Shown: one piece after another, positions 1 through 6,748 of the stretch | How the letters are laid out: every line of letters starts with the position of its first letter | Numbering within the stretch: position 1 is the stretch's first letter | Assembly: GCA_047626155.1 (NCBI GenBank) | Contig: JBLHRR010000167.1 | Span: forward strand, 1-12,020 | Length of the DNA: 12,020 nucleotides | Direction of reading: 5' to 3' | From: CALGLS01 sp047626155 | GTDB taxonomy: Bacteria > Bacteroidota > Bacteroidia > Chitinophagales > Saprospiraceae | Translations under genes and position numbers: made by a program | Notes under the pieces: model-generated | Databases searched by the model: none | What the model was told of the DNA's origin: nothing | What the model saw: the letters and a program-made list of their open reading frames with translations, nothing else

Positions 1-149
1 GGTATAAGGAAAATACGAGTTTTAAGGAAGAAGGGATATATAAACTGATGATAGCGCATGCTGTTCGCAATAACGGAGAGGTTGATGGCGTTACAGATTT
101 AGTCGGTATTACAGATGTTGGCTTCAGTGTAGAAGAGGTCAATAAATAA
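1..149 (+). CDS. gldH: Gliding motility lipoprotein GldH, C-terminal end (partial)
   Basis: Only the last 48 codons are inside the window; the frame is open from base 3 and stops with TAA at 147-149. The visible end contains YKENTSFKEEGIYKL, then AHAVRNNGEVDGV and GITDVGFSVEEV. This matches the C-terminus of flavobacterial GldH as I remember it, where a Y-K-E-G stretch is followed by an H-A-(M/V)-R segment and a G-I-T-D-V-G-F ending. GldH is an outer-membrane-associated lipoprotein needed for gliding, and the gliding machinery is tied to type IX secretion. The signal peptide and lipobox lie outside the window. The following PBP gene starts 8 nt after the stop, so the two are probably co-transcribed. 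The gldH-PBP order is, from memory, common in Flavobacteriaceae, which supports the call. Confidence 0.82.
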   Translation, partial: YKENTSFKEEGIYKLMIAHAVRNNGEVDGVTDLVGITDVGFSVEEVNK

Positions 150-157
150 GAATTAAA

Positions 158-2470
158 ATGGCCAATAAACAAACAAAGAAAGCAAAGAGTCCTAAGCACG
201 AAACCTTACGCCACAAAAGAACCTTTTGGAAGATATTCGCAGTAGCCATAGGGTTTGTATTACTGTTGTTTTTACTTGCCTCATGGGGTGTCTTCGGAAG
301 CCTTCCAGATGAAACTAGCCTTGAGAATCCGGAAAAAAACCTTGCGACGGAAATTATTTCTTCAGATGGCAAGACCATCGGGAAATTTTATAAAGAAAAC
401 AGAACTCCGGTGCTCTATGACGAACTTCCTGATCATTTAGTAAATGCACTCATTGCTACTGAAGACATACGTTTTTATGACCATAGTGGTGTTGATGTTA
501 AAGGAACGATTCGGGCTGCAGTTTATTTAGGCAGCAAAGGAGGGGCAAGTACAATATCACAACAATTGGCAAGACAATTGTTTGTTGGAGCAGCATCTAA
601 AAACACTTTTGAAAGACTAACACAAAAATTTAAAGAATGGGTAATCGCCACCCGTTTGGAAAGACGTTATACAAAGGAAGAAATAATTACAATGTATTTT
701 AATGAATATGATTTTTTAAATCAGGCTGTGGGGATAGAATCTGCTTCAAATATCTATTTCGATAAAGCTCCTTCCGATTTAAATGTTTCTGAATCAGCGA
801 TGCTCGTTGGAATGTTCAAAAACTCATCATTGTACAATCCACTTCGCAACGCGCAAGGGGTAAAGAACAGGCGAAATGTCGTCCTTTCTCAAATGGAGAA
901 ATACGATTTTATTACTGAAACAGTTAAAGATTCATTGCAAGCACTTCCGTTAAATCTTAATTACGCTGCTCAAGGGCATAACGAAGGTCTTGCGACTTAC
1001 TTTAGGGAGTATGCTAGAGCATTTATGAAAAACTGGATAAATGACAATCCAAAAACTGATGGCTCTAAATACAACATCTACAGCGATGGTTTAAAAATTT
1101 TCACTACCATCGATAAAAGAATGCAGACCTATGCTGAAGAGGCAATGGATGAACATATCATGAGATTGCAAAAGGAATTCGATGCGCAAAATGTAAAGAA
1201 TAAAACAGCTCCTTTTCGAGACATTACTGCCGAAGAAACCGAACAGATAATAAATTCTGCAATGAGACGGAGTGATCGTTGGAGGGAACTTTCTAAGCAG
1301 GGCAAAGATAAGGAGGAGATTATCAAAAGTTTTAGCAAAAAAACTAAAATGCGAATTTTTTCGTGGAGTGGAGATATTGATACGATTATGACTCCTATAG
1401 ATTCGATACGATATTATAAATCTATCCTGCAAGCATCAATGATGTCGATGACCCCACAAACTGGTGAGGTAAAAGCTTGGGTTGGGGGCATTAATTATAA
1501 GCATTTTAAATATGATATGGTGAAAACCGGAAGGCGTCAAATAGGATCCACCTTTAAGCCTTTTGTATACGCAACCGCCATTGATCAAATGCATATGTCT
1601 CCTTGTGATACTTTACCTAATACTCCTTTTACAATACCTGTGGGAAAATATGGCCTGCTGGAACCTTGGACACCTAAAAATGCTGGAGGAAAATATGGTG
1701 GAATGTTGACGCTTAAATATGCTTTAGCAAATTCGGTTAATACCGTGACGGCGAGATTAATTGATAGAGTGGGTCCAAGGCCCGTAATTGAATTAGTAGC
1801 AAAGATGGGTGTTGAAACAAAAGACATGCCTGAAGCACCATCAATTGCGCTTGGGACACCAGATGTATCCCTATTTGAAATGGTAGGCGCCTATAGCACT
1901 TTTGCGAATGAAGGTGTTTATGTTAAACCGACATTAATTCAAAGAATTGAAGATAAAAATGGAACTGTATTATACCAAAACGTTCCTGAAACAAAAGATG
2001 TATTAAGCCATGAAACCGCCTATGTTACCGTAAGTTTAATGGAAGGAGTAACTCAGGGTGGCTCTGGACAGAGATTGAGACACAAATGGGCTGGTGGAGC
2101 GACCGTTTATAAAAAAGTTGTAACCGGATATCCCTACGGTTTCGAAAACCCGATTGCTGGGAAGACTGGGACTACTCAAAACAATAGTGATGGATGGTTT
2201 ATGGGGATGGTACCAAATTTAGTAACAGGTGTTTGGGTTGGGGGAGAAGATCGCGCTACGCATTTTAGCAATACGGCATATGGTCAGGGAGCTACAATGG
2301 CCTTACCAGTTTGGGGACTTTATATGAAAAAATGTTATGCTAATAAAGACCTGAACATTTCTACTGAAGAGTTTAAAAAGCCTTCAGAATTGTCAATTAC
2401 TACAGATTGCGATAAATGGAAGGACGATAATAGTGATATAGAAGAAATTCCTGATGAATTTGATTTTTAG
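158..2470 (+). CDS. Class A penicillin-binding protein (PBP1A-type bifunctional peptidoglycan synthase)
   Basis: A 770-residue inner-membrane enzyme that polymerises lipid II (glycosyltransferase) and cross-links the stem peptides (transpeptidase) in the periplasm. After a basic cytoplasmic tail of about 22 residues there is one membrane segment at roughly residues 24-45. The GT51 domain follows, with the catalytic-Glu motif ATEDIRFYDHSG (Glu102), GASTISQQLARQ (129-140) and RRYTKEEIITMYFNEYDF (169-186). The transpeptidase domain has the nucleophile motif GSTFKP (Ser464, Lys467), SVN (526-528) and KTGT (669-672), so all catalytic residues are present. About 100 residues separate the two domains, and the protein ends in a very acidic tail (DDNSDIEEIPDEFDF). 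The ATG at 158 lies 8 nt after gldH and puts a basic tail before the anchor, as expected. Length is normal for the family in Bacteroidota. Confidence 0.95.
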   Translation: MANKQTKKAKSPKHETLRHKRTFWKIFAVAIGFVLLLFLLASWGVFGSLPDETSLENPEKNLATEIISSDGKTIGKFYKENRTPVLYDELPDHLVNALIATEDIRFYDHSGVDVKGTIRAAVYLGSKGGASTISQQLARQLFVGAASKNTFERLTQKFKEWVIATRLERRYTKEEIITMYFNEYDFLNQAVGIESASNIYFDKAPSDLNVSESAMLVGMFKNSSLYNPLRNAQGVKNRRNVVLSQMEKYDFITETVKDSLQALPLNLNYAAQGHNEGLATYFREYARAFMKNWINDNPKTDGSKYNIYSDGLKIFTTIDKRMQTYAEEAMDEHIMRLQKEFDAQNVKNKTAPFRDITAEETEQIINSAMRRSDRWRELSKQGKDKEEIIKSFSKKTKMRIFSWSGDIDTIMTPIDSIRYYKSILQASMMSMTPQTGEVKAWVGGINYKHFKYDMVKTGRRQIGSTFKPFVYATAIDQMHMSPCDTLPNTPFTIPVGKYGLLEPWTPKNAGGKYGGMLTLKYALANSVNTVTARLIDRVGPRPVIELVAKMGVETKDMPEAPSIALGTPDVSLFEMVGAYSTFANEGVYVKPTLIQRIEDKNGTVLYQNVPETKDVLSHETAYVTVSLMEGVTQGGSGQRLRHKWAGGATVYKKVVTGYPYGFENPIAGKTGTTQNNSDGWFMGMVPNLVTGVWVGGEDRATHFSNTAYGQGATMALPVWGLYMKKCYANKDLNISTEEFKKPSELSITTDCDKWKDDNSDIEEIPDEFDF

Positions 2471-2595
2471 CCAACTACTTAGAAATAATTAGCCATACGG
2501 TCCTGAACTAGAATTAGAACTTTTCTTGATTATTGAACGAATCTTCGGAAGTGACTCTGCTTCATTTTCAGTATTTTTATAAAAAACTATTAGAT

Positions 2596-3297
2596 ATGAT
2601 AAATAAGGTGGTTTCTAATGTTGCCGAAGCTTGTAAAGGCGTGGATGATGGGATGACTTTTATGTTAGGAGGATTTGGCTTAAGTGGAATTCCTGAAAAT
2701 TCCATAGCAGAATTGGTTCGATTAAATGTAAAAGATGTAACCTGCATATCGAATAATGCCGGAGTAGATAATTTTGGCTTAGGACAATTGCTTCAAAAGC
2801 ATCAAATAAAAAAGATGATTTCTTCATATGTAGGCGAAAATGCTGAGTTTGAGCGGCAGATGTTAAGTGGTGAACTGGAGGTAGAACTTATTCCACAGGG
2901 AACATTGGCACAACGTTGTCTTGCAGCACAAAGCGGTATTCCTGCGTTTTATACACCTGCAGGATACGGCACAGAGGTTGGAGAAGGGAAAGAGTTCCGA
3001 GAATTTAATGGTAAAATGCATTTGATGGAAAAAGCATTTGTTGCTGACTTTGCCTTTGTAAAAGCATGGAAGGGTGATGAAGCTGGGAATTTAATCTTTA
3101 AAGGCACTGCCCGAAATTTTAATCCAAATATGTGTGGTGCCGCGACAATTACTGTGGCCGAGGTAGAAGAATTGGTTCCAGTTGGAACCTTGGATCCAAA
3201 TCAAATTCATATTCCTGGAATCTTTGTACAACGAATTTTCCAAGGTGAGAAATATGAAAAGCGTATTGAACAATTAACCGTAAGAACCCGCAGCTAA
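2596..3297 (+). CDS. scoA: 3-oxoacid CoA-transferase subunit A (SCOT alpha)
   Basis: A 233-residue subunit of a family I CoA-transferase. With subunit B it moves CoA between succinyl-CoA and acetoacetate, giving acetoacetyl-CoA in ketone-body and amino-acid degradation. The N-terminal part carries the family signature GGFGLSGIPEN (about residues 25-35), and ELIPQGTLAQR (97-107) and TPAGYGTEVGEGKE (120-133) are also typical. The frame is open further upstream to a TTG at 2533, but the ATG at 2596 gives the usual length and begins MINKVVSNVAEA, like other family members, so I use it. The stop TAA overlaps the ATG of subunit B (TAATG at 3295-3299), which implies translational coupling. About 125 nt separate it from the PBP gene, so it may have its own promoter; none is clear. 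The exact acyl substrate cannot be told from sequence (an AtoDA-type enzyme is an alternative). Confidence 0.92.
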   Translation: MINKVVSNVAEACKGVDDGMTFMLGGFGLSGIPENSIAELVRLNVKDVTCISNNAGVDNFGLGQLLQKHQIKKMISSYVGENAEFERQMLSGELEVELIPQGTLAQRCLAAQSGIPAFYTPAGYGTEVGEGKEFREFNGKMHLMEKAFVADFAFVKAWKGDEAGNLIFKGTARNFNPNMCGAATITVAEVEELVPVGTLDPNQIHIPGIFVQRIFQGEKYEKRIEQLTVRTRS

Positions 3298-3953
3298 TGG
3301 CATTATCTAAAGAACAAATCGCGCAGAGAATTGCAAAGGAAGTAAAAAACGGCTATTATGTAAACTTAGGAATTGGCATTCCTACTTTGGTTGCGAATTT
3401 CGTGAGAAACGATATTGAAGTTGATTTTCAAAGTGAAAATGGAATTTTAGGGATGGGCCCTTTCCCCTTTGAAGGTGAGGAAGATCCAGATTTAATCAAT
3501 GCAGGAAAGCAGACAATTACCGCTTTACCTGGAGCCTCTTTTTTCGATTCGGCGACTAGTTTTTCAATGATTCGAGGGCAGCACGTTGATCTCACGATCT
3601 TAGGAGCTATGGAAGTATCACAAAATGGCGATATTGCGAATTGGAAAATACCTGGTAAAATGGTAAAAGGAATGGGGGGCGCAATGGACTTAGTAGCGTC
3701 CGCCGATAACATCATTGTTGCCATGATGCATACCAATAGAGCAGGAGAGTCTAAGTTGTTGAAGGAATGTAGTCTTCCATTAACAGGCATAAACTGTGTT
3801 AAAAAAGTTGTTAGCAATTTAGCGGTATTTGAAGTGCTAAATGGCAAGTTTAAGTTATTGGAGCGAGCTCCTGGTGTTTCCGTTGAAGAAATCAAGGCGG
3901 CTACCGAAGGGGACTTGGTAATAGAAGGAGAGATTCTTGAAATGACTTTCTAG
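3297..3953 (+). CDS. scoB: 3-oxoacid CoA-transferase subunit B (SCOT beta)
   Basis: A 218-residue beta subunit that carries the catalytic glutamate of the family I CoA-transferase. The active-site segment is SENGILGMGPFP, with Glu47 in the conserved S-E-N-G motif; this Glu forms the enzyme-CoA thioester during the reaction. Upstream, YYVNLGIGIPTLVANF (20-35) is the conserved N-terminal strand-turn. Downstream, GQHVDLTILGAMEVS and GDIANW belong to the core fold, and KMVKGMGGAMDLV is typical of the family. The start ATG overlaps the stop of subunit A by one base, so the two are made in equal amounts from one mRNA. Length is normal and nothing is missing. No clear GC-rich terminator follows directly. 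The palindrome at 4022-4036 with a T-rich stretch behind it could serve as one. Confidence 0.93.
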   Translation: MALSKEQIAQRIAKEVKNGYYVNLGIGIPTLVANFVRNDIEVDFQSENGILGMGPFPFEGEEDPDLINAGKQTITALPGASFFDSATSFSMIRGQHVDLTILGAMEVSQNGDIANWKIPGKMVKGMGGAMDLVASADNIIVAMMHTNRAGESKLLKECSLPLTGINCVKKVVSNLAVFEVLNGKFKLLERAPGVSVEEIKAATEGDLVIEGEILEMTF

Positions 3954-4021
3954 TCATCAAGATAAATACCTCAACGAATTTTTTTAGAAAAAAGGCTACT
4001 CTTCAAGGTTTTTGAATTAGA

Positions 4022-4069
4022 CCCTAAGTATTAGGGCGTATTTTTTAATTTTCTCAAAAAATAACTTTG
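4022..4069 (+). promoter_or_regulatory. Palindromic operator plus Bacteroidota -7 promoter box
   Basis: The perfect inverted repeat CCCTAA-GTA-TTAGGG lies at 4022-4036, and a perfect match to the Bacteroidota -7 consensus TAnnTTTG (TAACTTTG) lies at 4062-4069, 25 nt later. No TTG-type -33 element stands between them; that interval is almost pure T and A. If transcription starts near 4073, the palindrome centre is about 44 nt upstream, a usual place for an activator that replaces a poor -33 contact. I infer a positively controlled promoter firing rightward. I recall similar CCCTAA...TTAGGG elements before large secreted-protein genes in Flavobacteriia, but cannot check this here. An alternative reading is that the short-loop hairpin followed by TTTTTTAATTTT terminates scoAB transcription. 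Confidence 0.5.
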
Positions 4070-4373
4070 TTCGAAAATATAGATGCAAGTTGAAAAATGT
4101 TTTGGCCGAAATGAATGGGCTAAAAATGTTCGTGCATAAAAACCAAATCACAAGGCTTTAATACCTGTAAAAAACAGATTAAAGGGCTTAAATTTTCGAT
4201 AATCGGTAATAAAGTTTTCGACATAACGTGATAATTATGTAAGACAATACGCACAAAACCGTTGTAAATGTTAAAAAAAAGTGCGTTTCAACGAATAATT
4301 AGCCTTTTTATCGTTTTATAATTTAAATACGCTCTATATTCGTAGTCCCAAACCTAATATGCTTAACCTACCT
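4070..4373 (+). other. Long AT-rich untranslated leader with hairpins
   Basis: About 300 bases without a convincing gene between the putative promoter and the first short ORF. Two structures can be seen. The larger is an imperfect stem at 4152-4189: outer AAG/CTT, then CTTTAAT/ATTAAAG, then a two-base bulge and CTGT/ACAG around a loop of five A. The smaller is ACATAA/TTATGT (4221-4226 and 4235-4240) around an 8-nt loop. The heptamer TTTTCGA occurs at 4193-4199 and again at 4215-4221. No riboswitch class is recognisable to me. It could be a structured 5' leader, a small RNA, or what is left of the upstream region of a lost gene. Confidence 0.35.
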
Positions 4374-4463
4374 ATGAAAAATATTGTTAAGTCCCTTAAA
4401 AATACAACACGTCTTATAAGAAACGTATTGTACGTTGCAAAGAAGGTTTTTTTATTGATTTAG
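4374..4463 (+). CDS. Possible 29-residue peptide or truncated gene start
   Basis: A short ORF of 29 codons starting with ATGAAAAA and ending in TAG. The product begins MKNIVKSLKNTTRLIRNVLY and ends in a hydrophobic KKVFLLI. It is basic, with lysines and arginines spaced through a partly hydrophobic chain, and looks like the n-region and first part of the h-region of a signal peptide that is cut off by the stop. Two readings are open: a small basic amphipathic peptide, or the remnant 5' end of a secreted-protein gene whose body has been lost. ORFs this short occur by chance in AT-rich DNA, so support is weak. Confidence 0.2.
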   Translation: MKNIVKSLKNTTRLIRNVLYVAKKVFLLI

Positions 4464-4511
4464 TTTTGAAATTGAATGCCCAAATTTATCTAATAACTAA
4501 AATATTTGATT

Positions 4512-4724
4512 ATGGACCTAAGTTTAAAACACAGTTCAAAAGAACTACCAAAGAATCCATTTATTGATAATGATTTCTCAATTGATGAGGATGGTAAAAC
4601 ATTAGAATTTTACAATCATAATTTGGAAAAAAAAGTATATGAAATACATCATTACGGTGATGGAAATAGAATTTATTTCAAAAAGAATAACAAAGTAAAC
4701 AACAGTCGTTATTTAGTTATTTAG
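4512..4724 (+). CDS. Hypothetical protein, 70 residues, orphan
   Basis: I do not recognise this family. The ATG at 4512 gives 70 residues; an in-frame TTG two codons upstream is less likely. The product is hydrophilic, with no signal peptide, membrane segment or cysteine. The middle is acidic (FIDNDFSIDEDGKTLEF), with strand-like stretches EKKVYEIHHYG and NRIYFKKNNK after it, so a small beta-rich fold is possible. It stands alone: about 560 bases of non-coding DNA lie upstream, and a strong terminator lies 51 nt downstream. The placed start, the single stop and the matching terminator argue that it is real. Low complexity (Asn, Lys, Ile) and AT-richness argue for caution. It may be the only protein product of the unit starting near 4073. 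Confidence 0.5.
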   Translation: MDLSLKHSSKELPKNPFIDNDFSIDEDGKTLEFYNHNLEKKVYEIHHYGDGNRIYFKKNNKVNNSRYLVI

Positions 4725-4775
4725 TTTTCAAAATTATTTACCCCCGAATCTGCTACTACGATACAGATAAGGTTT

Positions 4776-4811
4776 GCCCGTTCTTTGTGAGGTTAGAACG
4801 GGCTTTTTTAT
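4776..4811 (+). terminator. Intrinsic terminator after the 70-residue orphan gene
   Basis: A perfect 9-bp stem, GCCCGTTCT (4776-4784) and AGAACGGGC (4795-4803), encloses a 10-nt loop and is followed at once by TTTTTTATT. This is a classical Rho-independent terminator for rightward transcription. Read leftward, the hairpin lacks a T tract, so it is not a good terminator for the ABC gene that ends at 4834 on the other strand. Confidence 0.85.
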
Positions 4812-4833
4812 TGTAACTTTTAACGTGAAATAT

Positions 4834-6534
4834 TTAAATACCTTTAGGGATAGCAGCGATAAGCTTTTTGGTATACTCTTTTGTCGGATTTGCGTAGATT
4901 TCATCAGCATCCCCAAGTTCTTCAATTTTCCCAGCATTCATTACCAAGAGCTGATCAGCCATATATTTGACCACTGCTAAATCGTGAGAGATAAAGATGT
5001 ATGTAAATCCGAAGTCGTTTTTTAATTCATTAAGGAGGTTCAGGACTTGAGCTTGTACAGATATATCTAGAGCCGAGACCGATTCATCACAAATAACCAG
5101 CTTTGGTTCCATGACAATAGTGCGTGCAATACCAACACGTTGACGTTGACCTCCAGAGAGTTCATGCGGGTAGCGATGGTAATAGGTTTCATCTAGGCCA
5201 ACTCGTTTCAATAACTTTAACACCCTTTCTTTTCTGTCCTTCTTCGAAGTGCCGATTTTATGAACTGTCATAGGTTCAATTAATGCCTCACCTATAATAA
5301 GACGCGCATTTAGAGAAGAATATGGGTCTTGAAAAATAAGCTGTATCTCCTTCCGAAGCATTCTTAATTCTGAAGGAGGCAAGGAAGTCAATTCTTTCCC
5401 GCGATATTTAATACTACCAGAAGTCGCTTTTTCTAATTGTAATATAACCTTTCCTAAAGTGGATTTTCCACAGCCAGATTCACCAACTAGCCCCATAGTT
5501 TCTCCCTCAAAAACACTAAAACTAACATCATTGACAGCAGATATCACAGACTTAGATTTAAAAAATCCCACGTTATTGTAATATTCTTTCCTAAGGTTCT
5601 TTATTTCTAGTAGCGGTGCGCGGGTATAGATTTTTTTATGTTTGAATGCGCGTTCTTGGGCGGTTACTTCTTTTGGCTTAAACGACTCATCTTTCAGAGA
5701 GGCAATGGTAGGTAGTTTTTGTAATCGCTTACTCAACGTGGGTCGTGATGCGAGCAATGCCTTTGTATACTCATTTTTAGGTCCCGAGCCATTTTTGTTA
5801 AACAGTTCAGAAGAAATTTCAGTTTCTACAATAATACCTTTATACATAACGATAACACGATCTACAATTTCAGAAATCAATGCTAAATCGTGTGATATAA
5901 AGAGTAAACTCATTCCAGTTTCTTTTTGAAGATCCTTTAGAAGCAACATAATTTCTTTTTGAACAGTAACGTCTAATGCGGTAGTGGGCTCATCTGCAAT
6001 TAATAGTTTAGGTTTGCAAGCAATAGCAATGGCAATCATTACGCGTTGCATTTGACCTCCGCTTATTTGATGCGGATAACTAGAAAAAATTGCATTTGGC
6101 CTAGGGAGCTTTACTTTTTCAAAAAGCTTCAGGGTTTCTTTTTTTGCTTCGGAATAAGATAATTTTAAATGCTGCTGAAGAATTTCACAAACTTGATTTC
6201 CACATTTCATAGAAGGGTTTAAAGCACTCATTGGCTCCTGAAATATCATCGCTATATCCTTCCCTCGAATCTTCTGAAGTTGCTTTTCTTTTTCTTGGAT
6301 AAGGTTTCTTCCTTCAAAAAGGATTTCACCTTTAAGTTGGCTTGTTTTTTTTGGGAGTAAACCCAAAATTGCCATGGAAGTCACCGATTTGCCGGATCCA
6401 GACTCACCAACAACACCAAGAATTTCATTCTCGTTAATTTCAAATGAAATATCGTGGATGACTTCGACTTTCGTTTTACTATTTCCGAAGGAAATAGATA
6501 GGTTTTTTACGAGAAGAATAGAGTTTACTGACAT
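4834..6534 (-). CDS. ABC transporter, fused double ATP-binding protein (oligopeptide/dipeptide type)
   Basis: A 566-residue cytoplasmic ATPase with two complete nucleotide-binding domains in one chain, equivalent to a fusion of DppD and DppF (as in GsiA and YejF). Domain 1 has Walker A GESGSGKS (43-50), Q-loop FQEP (Gln99), signature ISGGQMQRV (157-165), Walker B LLIADE (Asp181, Glu182) and switch His215. Domain 2 has GESGCGKST (351-359), FQDP (Gln402), LSGGQRQRVG (459-468), Walker B LVICDE (Asp483, Glu484) and His517. Both sites look catalytically intact. Each half ends with a peptide-importer-type C-terminal extension (EYTKALLASRP and EYTKKLIAAIP). It would drive import of peptides or similar solutes. 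No permease or binding-protein gene lies beside it, so its partners must be encoded elsewhere. It is divergent from the secreted protease. Confidence 0.93.
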   Translation of the reverse strand: MSVNSILLVKNLSISFGNSKTKVEVIHDISFEINENEILGVVGESGSGKSVTSMAILGLLPKKTSQLKGEILFEGRNLIQEKEKQLQKIRGKDIAMIFQEPMSALNPSMKCGNQVCEILQQHLKLSYSEAKKETLKLFEKVKLPRPNAIFSSYPHQISGGQMQRVMIAIAIACKPKLLIADEPTTALDVTVQKEIMLLLKDLQKETGMSLLFISHDLALISEIVDRVIVMYKGIIVETEISSELFNKNGSGPKNEYTKALLASRPTLSKRLQKLPTIASLKDESFKPKEVTAQERAFKHKKIYTRAPLLEIKNLRKEYYNNVGFFKSKSVISAVNDVSFSVFEGETMGLVGESGCGKSTLGKVILQLEKATSGSIKYRGKELTSLPPSELRMLRKEIQLIFQDPYSSLNARLIIGEALIEPMTVHKIGTSKKDRKERVLKLLKRVGLDETYYHRYPHELSGGQRQRVGIARTIVMEPKLVICDESVSALDISVQAQVLNLLNELKNDFGFTYIFISHDLAVVKYMADQLLVMNAGKIEELGDADEIYANPTKEYTKKLIAAIPKGI

Positions 6535-6539
6535 TAAAT

Positions 6540-6547
6540 CAAAGATA
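6540..6547 (-). promoter_or_regulatory. Candidate -7 box of the ABC ATPase gene, near-leaderless
   Basis: On the minus strand the sequence TATCTTTG matches the Bacteroidota -7 consensus TAnnTTTG exactly and ends 5 nt before the ATG. Transcription would start within a few bases of the start codon, giving an almost leaderless mRNA. No good TTG -33 element is seen at the usual distance, so this may be a chance match. Confidence 0.3.
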
Positions 6548-6665
6548 AGGTTTTAGAGAATGCCTTCCGAATTTCGTTTTGCATACTGTTTTACTAGCAT
6601 TTAATATGTAGGAAAAGGATTGTTAATAAAATATTAAATTTTTAAGTGTAGTTGGGCGAAAATTA

Positions 6666-6695
6666 TTTTGTTATTCATATAATACATGTAACTTG
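6666..6695 (+). promoter_or_regulatory. Candidate promoter of the M4 protease gene
   Basis: TTTTG at 6666-6670 is followed after 18 nt by TAACTTG at 6689-6695, one base short of the TAnnTTTG -7 consensus. The arrangement fits a Bacteroidota housekeeping promoter and would give a leader of about 50 nt before the ATG at 6749. The rest of the 6535-6748 divergent spacer is AT-rich without other clear signals. Confidence 0.3.
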
Positions 6696-6748
6696 TCGAT
6701 GAATTAATGCATTTAATCGGTAATAACTAATAAATACACTCAAAAATC

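Noticed and set aside
2533..2595. Upstream extension of CoA-transferase subunit A to a TTG start
   Set aside because: The extra 21 residues do not fit the usual family N-terminus, and the ATG at 2596 gives the normal length.
3428..3895. 155-codon minus-strand frame opposite CoA-transferase subunit B
   Set aside because: It lies wholly within a well-supported gene and its product shows no family features.
4221..4240. ACATAA/TTATGT inverted repeat as an operator
   Set aside because: The arms are short and AT-only with an 8-nt loop in AT-rich DNA, which is easily explained by chance.
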